Shown here one piece after another: positions 1-6,811 of a stretch of 13,625 bases of DNA. The notes under the pieces were generated by a model. The model made no database searches and had not been told where the DNA came from. It worked only from the letters and a program-made list of their open reading frames with translations. The position numbers were made by a program, and so were the translations under genes. Each line of letters begins with the position of its first letter. Positions within the stretch are counted from its first letter, which is position 1. This stretch comes from a candidate division LCP-89 bacterium (GTDB lineage: Bacteria > Electryoneota > B3-LCP), in assembly GCA_025774735.1 (NCBI GenBank), contig JALGZU010000036.1, positions 1 through 13,625 of the forward strand, in the 5' to 3' direction.

Positions 1-204
1 CATCTTGACATACCCTCCCAGAGGAATCCAGGAGAGGACGTACTCCGTTTCGCCCACCTTTTTGGAAATCATTTTGGGGGGAAATCCCAGCGAGAAGGTC
101 TCCACCCGGATGCCTACCATCTTGGCGGCGAGGAAATGGCCCAGTTCGTGAACGAAGATGATGATGCCGATGACGACGATGAAGGCAAGCAGAGTTAAGA
201 TCAT
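1..204 (-). CDS. rseP: RseP-type site-2 intramembrane zinc metalloprotease, N-terminal part (runs off left edge)
   Basis: Only the first 68 codons are in the window. The translation begins [13 protein letters not shown], a hydrophobic first membrane helix that carries the zinc-protease motif HELGH at residues 19-23, followed by [18 protein letters not shown] and the family signature GGYVKM at 63-68. This is the standard N-terminus of the RseP/site-2 protease family (peptidase M50). These inner-membrane proteases cut anti-sigma factors or leftover signal peptides within the membrane. The second half, with the PDZ domain and the other metal-ligand motif, lies outside the window, so the substrate cannot be judged. 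The ATG is preceded by an AAGGA Shine-Dalgarno that overlaps the dxr stop codon. Only 10 nt separate the two genes, so they are almost certainly cotranscribed. Identity is very likely; completeness cannot be tested. Confidence 0.93.
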   Translation of the reverse strand, partial: MILTLLAFIVVIGIIIFVHELGHFLAAKMVGIRVETFSLGFPPKMISKKVGETEYVLSWIPLGGYVKM

Positions 205-214
205 GACCAAATCC

Positions 215-1381
215 TTACACCAGTATATCCAGTCTCAGTTGTTCGCGCGTCCACTCCCGAGCCCAGCGATCCATCTCAATGATGGAGTTCAGATCGTGCT
301 CGGAGGGAGGTTTAAATGCATCCATGGCAGCTTCAATGAGCAGAGGTATCTTAGTAAATGTGATCCTGTGGGACAGGAAAGCGTCTACGGCTATTTCGTT
401 GGCTGCATTCAGAACCGTGGGATAGCCGTTCCCGGCTTCCAGGGAAGCGAAGGCGAGCTTCAGGCAGGGGAAGCGTTCCAGATCGGGAGCTTCAAAATCG
501 AGTGACCCGATTGTCGCCAGATCATTTTGCACAAATTCGGCTGGCTGGCGGTCGGGATAGGTCAGTGCGTATTGTATAGGGATGCGCATATCCGGCATTG
601 AAAGCTGGGCCTTCAAAGATCCGTCGATGAATTCCACCAGGGAGTGTACTACCGATTGAGGATGGATGACAACCTGGATTCTATCCGGGGGCAGACTGAA
701 GAGATAGTGGGCTTCGATCACCTCCAATCCCTTGTTCATCATGGTGGCGCTGTCAATGGTGATTTTCTGTCCCATTTCCCAATTCGGATGCTTGAGGGCT
801 TCCTCCGGCGTTAACTCAGCGAAGCGGTCATAAGGTGTCCTCAAAAAAGGTCCACCGGATGCCGTCAGAATCAGCAACCCAACCTGATTCGGGTTTTCAC
901 CCCGAAGACATTGCAAAACCGCGGAATGTTCTGAATCGATGGGAATCAGCAATCCCTCACTCCCGGAGGCTGCCTCCATCACCAACGATCCCGCCATAAC
1001 GATACTCTCCTTGTTGGCCAGAGCGACCACTTTGTCCGCCTGGAGAGCCGCCAACGTAGCCCGTAGCCCGACGGCGCCGACGAGTGCATTGACCACGACG
1101 TCAACCTCGGGATCCTGAGCAAGTTCGACGAGGGTGTCATCTCCGGCAAAGAGAGCCACCTCTTCAGCGCCCGTCAAGCGGCGCAGCTCTTCAGACACTC
1201 CATCATTCCCACCGATCGCCAGTTGCCGGGGATGATAAAGTCGTGCCTGTTCCGCCAGTTTCTCAACCTGCGTTTTGGCGGCGAGACTGTGCACACGATA
1301 GTCGTCCCCAAGCTGAGCAATGACGTCAAGGGTATTCTGGCCGATGGAGCCCGTCGATCCAAGTATCGCGATGTTTTTCAT
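215..1381 (-). CDS. dxr: 1-deoxy-D-xylulose 5-phosphate reductoisomerase (Dxr/IspC)
   Basis: This 388-residue cytoplasmic enzyme has the usual family length. It rearranges and reduces DXP to 2-C-methyl-D-erythritol 4-phosphate with NADPH and a divalent metal, the committed step of the MEP isoprenoid pathway. The N-terminal NADPH-binding loop [14 protein letters not shown] is at 8-21 and the ANKES motif at 122-126. Metal ligands are D149 and E151 (IPIDSEHS) and E220 ([12 protein letters not shown]). Substrate-binding residues S175 (TASGGPF), H198 (HPNWEMG), N216 and K217 are all present, so the enzyme should be active. The start is the ATG at 1381. It has only a weak AGGA about 18 nt upstream, in a 27-nt AT-rich gap after the preceding gene, whose stop is doubled (TGATGA). 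Translation may depend on coupling or on the AT-rich leader. The product feeds undecaprenyl and quinone synthesis, which fits an envelope operon. The adjoining rseP follows after 10 nt. Confidence 0.98.
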   Translation of the reverse strand: MKNIAILGSTGSIGQNTLDVIAQLGDDYRVHSLAAKTQVEKLAEQARLYHPRQLAIGGNDGVSEELRRLTGAEEVALFAGDDTLVELAQDPEVDVVVNALVGAVGLRATLAALQADKVVALANKESIVMAGSLVMEAASGSEGLLIPIDSEHSAVLQCLRGENPNQVGLLILTASGGPFLRTPYDRFAELTPEEALKHPNWEMGQKITIDSATMMNKGLEVIEAHYLFSLPPDRIQVVIHPQSVVHSLVEFIDGSLKAQLSMPDMRIPIQYALTYPDRQPAEFVQNDLATIGSLDFEAPDLERFPCLKLAFASLEAGNGYPTVLNAANEIAVDAFLSHRITFTKIPLLIEAAMDAFKPPSEHDLNSIIEMDRWAREWTREQLRLDILV

Positions 1382-1408
1382 GTTAATTATATTAATACGT
1401 CCTATTCA

Positions 1409-2206
1409 TCACCGGAGGCTGAAGGCTATACCAGCAGTTATCAGCGGGTATTCGCTGAAGGTGTAATCGGCAAAGACTTTCATAAAGGGAAAGGGAGACA
1501 TGTTTGCGCCGAGTACAAATCTATTGGTTTCCGCATCAATGTCTTTGTCAACGGGTACTTCATTATAAAAGGGCGGAAAGAGATCGGGTTCGAGATACGT
1601 GTAATTGAAGTTCATGGTCGTCTTATCATATCCCCAGCCCGCATAGGGTGTAATCAAAACGAAGTCCTTTGATACAATTACGCCAAAACTGAAGTGTTTC
1701 GAACTTATCTCATCACCGGCCTCAAACTTCTGATACGCGACCATCAGAGAAAGATCAGGAAAACCGGGGATTGGTACATACGGTTTGAGATTCTTCTTTG
1801 CCCCGATACCGAACAGAGACAGGTTTTCATCCTGGAAGGGAAATCCTGACAAACGCAACATGACTTCAAAATCCAGAGGCAATCCCACGGATGCCTGTAG
1901 AAACGGCACGATGAATTCCCCGGGAACATCAGATGTATCAACGATCGCGCTCTCTCCACCGGGAATGGGAAAAACTATTACACAACCACTTATATCCAAT
2001 CCTAAAACACCGTGAGTCTCTGCAGTATGATAGAGACCACCATTAGTACTCATTCCGAACATTTCAACCAGTGGCGGACCCTCCGCATCAAGGTCTTCGG
2101 GTGAAAAGAATTGTAAGGCATCAAAAAGATTGAGGTCCTGTGCCCAAATCGCAGGGGCGGCGAACAAAATTGAGACTCCAAGTGCAATCACAGCCATGCG
2201 CTTCAT
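1409..2206 (-). CDS. secreted, probable outer-membrane beta-barrel protein of unknown function
   Basis: The protein has 265 residues from the ATG at 2206. This start follows GGAGG with a 4-nt spacer and overlaps the lipM stop codon (ATGA). An in-frame codon farther upstream would add 12 residues ahead of the signal peptide and is less likely. MKRMAVIALGVSILFAAPAIWA-QDL is a clear Sec signal peptide with probable cleavage after AIWA (about residue 22). The mature part is rich in alternating hydrophobic and aromatic stretches typical of amphipathic beta strands, such as VPFLQASVGLPLDFEVMLRL, LFGIGAKKNLKPY, LSLMVAYQKFEAG, FVLITPYAGWGYD and the closing ITAGIAFSLR. The pattern (a 'SVGLPLDFEVMLR' strand, then a 'G.GAKK' strand, then 'AYQKF') reminds me of the DUF6588 group of short barrel proteins, but I could not search for it. 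There are no catalytic motifs and only one cysteine in the mature part. Its place between lipM and dxr gives no specific function. Confidence 0.75.
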   Translation of the reverse strand: MKRMAVIALGVSILFAAPAIWAQDLNLFDALQFFSPEDLDAEGPPLVEMFGMSTNGGLYHTAETHGVLGLDISGCVIVFPIPGGESAIVDTSDVPGEFIVPFLQASVGLPLDFEVMLRLSGFPFQDENLSLFGIGAKKNLKPYVPIPGFPDLSLMVAYQKFEAGDEISSKHFSFGVIVSKDFVLITPYAGWGYDKTTMNFNYTYLEPDLFPPFYNEVPVDKDIDAETNRFVLGANMSPFPFMKVFADYTFSEYPLITAGIAFSLR

Positions 2207-3003
2207 GATACCTCCGGAATTTGATTTACGGTTATGCACCACATGTCTTTTCGATTTTCAATCTCTTCGGACTCTTCGTCGTTCACAGATCTAACTTCCC
2301 AGTCCAACTCCCATCGTCGGCTAAATTCACGGAATATCTCCTGACGCAGTTCCGACTCCGATACGCTACTCTCTTCCTGAGCGAACGCCATAGTACCGGT
2401 GACGTCTGCATCAACGGAGAGATCCAGGAGTTCAGATAAATCCAGATCGCTTCTCCGCATCAGGATGGATCCGTGCTGTAGCAGCACACCGGGCAGAAAC
2501 CGCTGTGCCGATCCGATCCACTTTCGACCATTCAGCTGAACCTCCCACCGGGAGATGCTGTCAAAGCAGAGCGGGCTGCCGCCCTTGTGTGATCCAGGTG
2601 ACGGGTGATTGCGGCTTCCTGTACGGGCCAGTTGCGCGTTTAATCCCAACTGCTCGGCAGCGTTGACGAAGACACTCCCGATCTCCTTCAGCATCCCGCT
2701 ACGCTCATGTCTGTAAACCGGATGCCCATCTGGGACGCACAGGCAGTATGTCAATTCACGGTCGTGGAGAACGGCCCTTCCGCCCGTCGGCCGCCTGACG
2801 ATCGGAACTTCCCTCTCCAGAAAACGCTCGACCTGATGCGGGGAGAGTTTTTGATGATAACCGAGTGACAACGTGGCCGTGTCCCACGCATAGAAGCGGA
2901 GCAGCGGACGTCCCGTCTGATTCGCCAGATCGGCGCAAAAAAGATCGGCCGCCATGTTATAGGCGCCGTTGCGGGCGCCATCCAGAATCAGCCGCCCGGT
3001 CAC
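2203..3003 (-). CDS. lipM: LipM-type octanoyl-[ACP]:protein transferase / lipoate-protein ligase A family
   Basis: This belongs to the biotin/lipoate A/B ligase fold family. It probably moves octanoyl groups from octanoyl-ACP to lipoyl domains in the cytoplasm, the first step of lipoate assembly. Numbering from the GTG at 3003, the motif RRPTGGRAVLHDRELTY lies near 70-86. C146 (PLCFDS) aligns with the nucleophilic cysteine of Bacillus LipM, and K161 lies in GRKWIGSAQ, followed by LLQHGSILM. The Cys plus the TGGRAV.HD form argue for LipM over an ATP-dependent LplA, but this is not certain. The start is ambiguous. The open frame extends to a TTG at 3036 inside lpxA without a Shine-Dalgarno. The GTG at 3003 was chosen because it sits 4 nt after the lpxA stop and gives the normal N-terminus just before RLILDG. 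The 3' end overlaps the next gene by 4 nt (ATGA). Placement right after lpxA is unusual. Confidence 0.88.
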   Translation of the reverse strand: MTGRLILDGARNGAYNMAADLFCADLANQTGRPLLRFYAWDTATLSLGYHQKLSPHQVERFLEREVPIVRRPTGGRAVLHDRELTYCLCVPDGHPVYRHERSGMLKEIGSVFVNAAEQLGLNAQLARTGSRNHPSPGSHKGGSPLCFDSISRWEVQLNGRKWIGSAQRFLPGVLLQHGSILMRRSDLDLSELLDLSVDADVTGTMAFAQEESSVSESELRQEIFREFSRRWELDWEVRSVNDEESEEIENRKDMWCITVNQIPEVS

Positions 3004-3007
3004 TCTT

Positions 3008-3775
3008 TCAGATGATGCCCCGTTCACTTGCTTCAATGAAGTCGATGATGTGCTGCAAGTCTTCGTTGATCTCCATCTCGTTGCGCACCCGTTCGATCCC
3101 CTGGGAGATATTCAATTCTGACAGGTAGATCAAGCGGTAGGCATTTTTGATCAAAGCAATTCGTTCCGCATTGAAATCCCGCCGCTTGAGCCCCACGGCA
3201 TTCAAACCGGCATAGCGCAGCGGTTCGTAAGCAGCGAGCACGAACGGTGGGACGTCTTTCGGTACCCGGGTTCCGCCCGCGATGAACGCATGCCTGCCGA
3301 TACGCACAAACTGGTGAATGGGCACAATGCCACCGATGATGACGTAATCCTGTAGAACCACGTGCCCCGCCAGGGTCACCACGTTAGCAAGGATGACGTT
3401 ATTTCCTAGAACGCAGTCGTGGGCGACATGGGAGTACGCCATCAGGAAACAATTGTTCCCGACCACTGTGGTTCCGGAATCTACGGTACCGCGGTGAATC
3501 GTGACGAATTCACGCACGATGGTCCCGTCCCCGACGACAGCGGTGGAGGATTCGCCTTTAAACTTCAAATCCTGTGGAATCATTCCGATAACGGCGCCGT
3601 TGAACACCTGCACGTTCTTTCCCAGCCGTGCGCCGCTCGATAGCGTTGCTCGAGGCCCGATCTTACTCCCGGAATCTATCTGTACGTCGGCTTCGATGAT
3701 GGCGAATGGACCGACTTCCACGTCGTCCGCCAGCTCAGCCGATCCGTCCACGATGGCGGTTGGATGAATGTTCAC
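3008..3775 (-). CDS. lpxA: UDP-N-acetylglucosamine O-acyltransferase LpxA
   Basis: This 255-residue cytoplasmic trimeric acyltransferase catalyses the first step of lipid A synthesis, moving a 3-hydroxyacyl chain from ACP to the 3-OH of UDP-GlcNAc. It shows left-handed beta-helix hexapeptide repeats from the start ([20 protein letters not shown]). The catalytic histidine is H119 in [17 protein letters not shown] is at 135-139 and IHQFVRIG at 153-160, and the C-terminal helical part begins at GLKRRDF. The position that sets acyl-chain length (E. coli G173, Pseudomonas M169) is G167 here, the version linked to longer chains. The start is GTG: it fits the NIHPTA family N-terminus and has a perfect AAGGAGG 4 nt upstream. 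It overlaps the LpxC-FabZ stop in the string ATGTGA, so the two are translationally coupled. The ATG two bases earlier is in the wrong frame. Confidence 0.98.
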   Translation of the reverse strand: MNIHPTAIVDGSAELADDVEVGPFAIIEADVQIDSGSKIGPRATLSSGARLGKNVQVFNGAVIGMIPQDLKFKGESSTAVVGDGTIVREFVTIHRGTVDSGTTVVGNNCFLMAYSHVAHDCVLGNNVILANVVTLAGHVVLQDYVIIGGIVPIHQFVRIGRHAFIAGGTRVPKDVPPFVLAAYEPLRYAGLNAVGLKRRDFNAERIALIKNAYRLIYLSELNISQGIERVRNEMEINEDLQHIIDFIEASERGII

Positions 3776-5175
3776 ATGTCCTCCTTATCGCGCACCAGCG
3801 CCGACATGACGGCTTCTGCAACGACGGTATCTTCGACATAAGCCTTGCCGATCATGCGGCAAATGCCACGGCGGTAGAATTCCATTTCGACCTGGAGCCG
3901 CAGTTGATCGCCGGGAAGCACCGGTTTGCGAAAACGCACCTTGTCCAGCCCGGTGAAGAAGACCAGCTTGGTTTCGGGATCATCGACGGAATTCAACAAC
4001 AGCACACCGCCAGCCTGCCCTAAGGACTCGATGACCAGCACCCCCGGCATGATCGGATAACCGGGAAAGTGCCCCTGGAAAAATGATTCGTTGATGGTGA
4101 CCGACTTGATCGCCGTTACCCTCTCGCCCGGAGACAGGTCCAGAATCTTATCTACCAGCAGCATGGGGTAACGATGCGGTAATATCCGCTCGATGGCCGA
4201 AGAATCGAAGATGATGTCCGCTGACGTCTTGCCCTTGTAGGTCCGTATGATCTGCTTTTTTTCGTACTCTTTGCGGATCATCCGCACCAGTTCCACGTGA
4301 GCAGCATGGCCTGCTCGAGCGGCGAGAACGTGCCCCTGGATCGGAAAACCGAGTAGGGCGAGATCGCCGATCAGGTCGACCAGTTTATGGCGTACTGGCT
4401 CGTTGTAATAGCGAAGTTCCCGACCGTCCAATATGCCGTTGTCACCTCGAATAACCGATGATTTCAGCCCGAACAGGGATTTTAGCCGGTCAAACTCGGA
4501 ATCTTCCACGTCACGATCGACGATCACGACTGCATTTTCCAGATTCCCACCCTTGATCAGACCCTGATCCTTCAGCATTTCAACTTCGGACAGAAAGCAG
4601 AACGTCCGTGCCCCGGCGAAGTCCTTGACGAATTCTTCCTGGAGATCGTACAGGGACGTGTACTGGGTTCCGAGGGCGGGATTTTTATAGTCCACCATGT
4701 AGGTGACCCTGAAGGTGGGCGCAGGCACCACGACCAGATCTATCCCCTGCTCCTCGTTGTGGTAGATTAGAGTCCTGTCGATTTCTAGATATTCCTTCGG
4801 TGCATTCTGTTCCTCAAAACCAACCTTTGTCAAAGCTTCGACGAAAGGTGTCGCTGATCCGTCTCCGACTGGCGGTTCACCAGCGGTAAGGTCGATCAAG
4901 ACGTTATCAATTTCCAGACCCGCCAGAGCCGCCAAGACATGTTCGACGGTGTGGATGGTCATGCTATCCTGTCCGATAATGGTCCCGCGGGAAATATCCA
5001 CGACGTTGTCAATGACGGCGGGAATAGGATGGGCATTGGCTATATCCAACCGCTTGAACTGGATACCGTGGCCTTCCGGCGCCGGATGAAACGTCAAGGA
5101 GCAGGGTTCTCCGGTATGCAGACCGATACCGGAATACGATATGGACCCCTTTATGGTGCGTTGTTTCTTGACCAT
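3772..5175 (-). CDS. lpxC/fabZ: bifunctional LpxC-FabZ: UDP-3-O-acyl-GlcNAc deacetylase / 3-hydroxyacyl-ACP dehydratase
   Basis: This 467-residue fusion combines two cytoplasmic enzymes. Residues 1 to about 300 are LpxC, the committed zinc-dependent deacetylase of lipid A synthesis. E78 and H79 ([16 protein letters not shown]) are the base and first zinc ligand, GDGSA is at 104-108, and ARTFCFL is at 189-195. H263 and D267 ([10 protein letters not shown]) complete the zinc site, and H290 (ARAGHAAH) is the second catalytic histidine. A charged linker runs from about 301 to 325. FabZ, which dehydrates 3-hydroxyacyl-ACP in fatty acid synthesis, follows with [14 protein letters not shown] at 331-344, the catalytic H369 in [14 protein letters not shown] and the acidic residue E383 in VIESLGQ. 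All key residues are present, so both halves should work. The fusion is known in Bacteroidetes and relatives and pairs two enzymes that act on the same hydroxyacyl pool. The start lies 1 nt after the lpxD stop (TGAGATG), with a weak Shine-Dalgarno, and the 3' end overlaps lpxA by 4 nt. Confidence 0.98.
   Translation of the reverse strand: MVKKQRTIKGSISYSGIGLHTGEPCSLTFHPAPEGHGIQFKRLDIANAHPIPAVIDNVVDISRGTIIGQDSMTIHTVEHVLAALAGLEIDNVLIDLTAGEPPVGDGSATPFVEALTKVGFEEQNAPKEYLEIDRTLIYHNEEQGIDLVVVPAPTFRVTYMVDYKNPALGTQYTSLYDLQEEFVKDFAGARTFCFLSEVEMLKDQGLIKGGNLENAVVIVDRDVEDSEFDRLKSLFGLKSSVIRGDNGILDGRELRYYNEPVRHKLVDLIGDLALLGFPIQGHVLAARAGHAAHVELVRMIRKEYEKKQIIRTYKGKTSADIIFDSSAIERILPHRYPMLLVDKILDLSPGERVTAIKSVTINESFFQGHFPGYPIMPGVLVIESLGQAGGVLLLNSVDDPETKLVFFTGLDKVRFRKPVLPGDQLRLQVEMEFYRRGICRMIGKAYVEDTVVAEAVMSALVRDKEDM
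3780..3786 (-). promoter_or_regulatory. Shine-Dalgarno that decides the lpxA GTG start
   Basis: AAGGAGG on the minus strand lies within the last codons of the fabZ domain (Lys-Glu-Asp). It is followed by ACAT and then the GTG of lpxA. It is the strongest anti-16S match in the window and supports a GTG start despite the nearby ATG, which reads in the lpxC/fabZ frame. Confidence 0.8.
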
Positions 5176-5176
5176 C

Positions 5177-6217
5177 TCATTTCTCGTTCAGTTTTGACTG
5201 CAACGATTCAATCTCCTTCTCCAGGCAATCGATCCGTTTGGCCATTTCCGGCAGTTTCTTCTGTAATGCCTGGATTGTAAGCTCTTCCCGGTGCGGTTTA
5301 GCAGGGTAGCCCGAAATCTTGCTTCCTTCCGGGTAGGTCTTGGATACGCCGGATTGGGCACCAACCATGGATCTGTTACCTAACTTGATATGACCGACAA
5401 ATCCGACCTGACCTCCGATCATGCACCCCTCACCGATCTCCGTGGATCCGGATACGCCGGTCTGAGCGGCCACGACCGTATTCTTCTTGATGACGACATT
5501 GTGAGCGATCTGGATCAGGTTGTCCAGTTTGGCGCCTGCTTCAATGCGGGTGGCGCCAAGAGTGGCCCGGTCGAGCGTGCATCCGGCGCCGATTTCGACG
5601 TCATCCTCGATGATGACCGTGCCGACCTGCGGCACTTTTACGTAATCCCCGTCTTCCCTGGGAGCAAATCCGAAACCCTCAGAACCGATCACCGAGTTAT
5701 CCTGAATTGTGACGCGCCGGCCGATCTGAATCCCTGAGCGAATGGATATGCCGGCGTGCAGCTTGGTGTCATCGCCAATTCGAACGTGATTGCCGATATT
5801 CACCCCGGGGTAGATCGTGACGTTATCACCCAGAGTACAGTCGTCTCCGATCACAACCAGCGCTCCTATGCGGATATTCGTACCGAGCTCGGAACGTTCG
5901 CTGACAACCGCGGTCGGATGAATGCCGGCAACCGGCGGAACTTCCGGAGGATAAAAAACCGTCAGAAGATGGGCAAAAGCGCGGTACGGATCGGGCACAC
6001 GGATGACGGTTCGTGCAGGCACTTTTTGCCGTTCGGACACCAGAACAACGGAAGCGGAGGTCGATTCCAGAAACCGCTCATATTTCGGATTGGCCAAAAA
6101 GGTAAGCTCACCGGAACGAGCATCCTCAATCTTGGCTATTCCGGTGATGAGTAGATCGGGATCGCCCTCCAGCCTACCGTTCAGCATCTTCGCCAAATCG
6201 GACGCAGTGTAGGTCAT
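5177..6217 (-). CDS. lpxD: UDP-3-O-acylglucosamine N-acyltransferase LpxD
   Basis: This 346-residue enzyme carries out the third lipid A step, adding the N-linked 3-hydroxyacyl chain to UDP-3-O-acyl-glucosamine in the cytoplasm. The N-terminal uridine-binding domain (about 1-98) has the usual [20 protein letters not shown] at 24-43. Hexapeptide beta-helix repeats start at [10 protein letters not shown] (about 99) and run to about 300. The catalytic histidine is H239 in [10 protein letters not shown], the same number as in E. coli. GSEGFGF (178-184) and [10 protein letters not shown] (302-311) are further family marks. The C-terminus (about 312-346, [20 protein letters not shown]) is a short amphipathic helix likely to form a coiled coil in the trimer. 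The ATG at 6217 has AGGAG upstream, and this ribosome binding site overlaps the TAG stop of skp; the gap is 9 nt. lpxC/fabZ starts 1 nt downstream. Confidence 0.98.
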   Translation of the reverse strand: MTYTASDLAKMLNGRLEGDPDLLITGIAKIEDARSGELTFLANPKYERFLESTSASVVLVSERQKVPARTVIRVPDPYRAFAHLLTVFYPPEVPPVAGIHPTAVVSERSELGTNIRIGALVVIGDDCTLGDNVTIYPGVNIGNHVRIGDDTKLHAGISIRSGIQIGRRVTIQDNSVIGSEGFGFAPREDGDYVKVPQVGTVIIEDDVEIGAGCTLDRATLGATRIEAGAKLDNLIQIAHNVVIKKNTVVAAQTGVSGSTEIGEGCMIGGQVGFVGHIKLGNRSMVGAQSGVSKTYPEGSKISGYPAKPHREELTIQALQKKLPEMAKRIDCLEKEIESLQSKLNEK

Positions 6218-6226
6218 CCTCTTCTC

Positions 6227-6742
6227 CTAATCGTTCAGATCCTCGAGAACCAGATCCGTCATGTCATAATCATCCTTGGCATAGACGATATTGCCGACGG
6301 CGGCATCGAAGATGATGTCGTAATCTCCCTCTTCCCCCAGTTTCTGGATGACCGCGTTCACCTTGTCGATAAGAGGCTTGGTTAATTCCTGATTCCGTTG
6401 ATACAGCCGGCCGGTATCACCCCAGATTTCCTGCTGGAAACGCTGGTATTCCAGGTATTTCGCCTGGATTTCCTGCATCCGTTCCGCTTTCTTCTCTTCG
6501 GAGACCAGGAGACTTTGATTCTCAAATTCTTCTTCCAGGGCAGTGATCTCCAGCTCCATCTGCTTCGCCTCGTCCACCCATTGTTTCTGTTCCTCATCCA
6601 GGGTCCGCTGCGCTTCAACGGATTCTTGAAATTCTGACAGAATTCTCTGCGAGTGAATATATCCGATCTTGAGCTCTTTGGCAAAGGCGGAGCCGCTCAT
6701 CACAAACAGGGCGATCAGGATCACCCAATACCTGCTGAACAT
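6227..6742 (-). CDS. skp: Skp/OmpH-family periplasmic chaperone
   Basis: This 171-residue protein begins at the ATG at 6742, which has GAGG 5 nt upstream. An in-frame TTG at 6760 would only add six residues before the signal peptide. FSRYWVILIALFVMSGSAFA-KE is a Sec signal peptide with probable cleavage after SAFA (about residue 21). LKIGYIHSQRIL near 24-35 is the typical first strand of the OmpH/Skp family, and residues about 35-125 are long charged helices suited to coiled-coil tentacles. YDIIFDAAVGNIVYA is the closing beta strand region. Skp forms a trimer that holds unfolded outer-membrane proteins in the periplasm for BamA, whose gene lies directly upstream. Oddly, the mature protein is strongly acidic (by my count about 36 Asp/Glu against 17 Lys/Arg), unlike the basic E. 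coli Skp, and it ends in an acidic tail. Confidence 0.93.
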   Translation of the reverse strand: MFSRYWVILIALFVMSGSAFAKELKIGYIHSQRILSEFQESVEAQRTLDEEQKQWVDEAKQMELEITALEEEFENQSLLVSEEKKAERMQEIQAKYLEYQRFQQEIWGDTGRLYQRNQELTKPLIDKVNAVIQKLGEEGDYDIIFDAAVGNIVYAKDDYDMTDLVLEDLND

Positions 6743-6760
6743 AGGGACCTCATCTTTCAA

Positions 6761-6789
6761 TTTATAGGATTTTTAAATTGTGTTATCAT
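6761..6789 (-). promoter_or_regulatory. possible sigma70-like promoter before skp
   Basis: The 69-nt gap between bamA and skp is AT-rich. On the minus strand it contains ATGATA (6784-6789, 4 of 6 matches to TTGACA), a 17-nt spacer and TATAAA (6761-6766). A transcript would start near 6754 and give a leader of about 12 nt that still carries the GAGG ribosome binding site. AT-rich spacers give such matches by chance, so this is tentative. Confidence 0.35.
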
Positions 6790-6811
6790 TATTTCAACTA
6801 ACGAAATGGTG

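Noticed and set aside
158..505. Plus-strand open frame across the rseP-dxr junction
   Set aside because: Antisense to two well-identified genes (rseP and dxr); the translation shows no family features.
1386..1391. TATAAT just before dxr
   Set aside because: It lies only 4 nt from the ATG, so transcription would start inside the gene, and the matching -35 position (CGGTGA) shows no similarity to TTGACA.
3004..3036. Longer lipM from a TTG inside lpxA
   Set aside because: No Shine-Dalgarno, it would overlap lpxA by 29 nt, and the extra residues are outside the family's normal N-terminus; the GTG at 3003 is preferred, though not proven.
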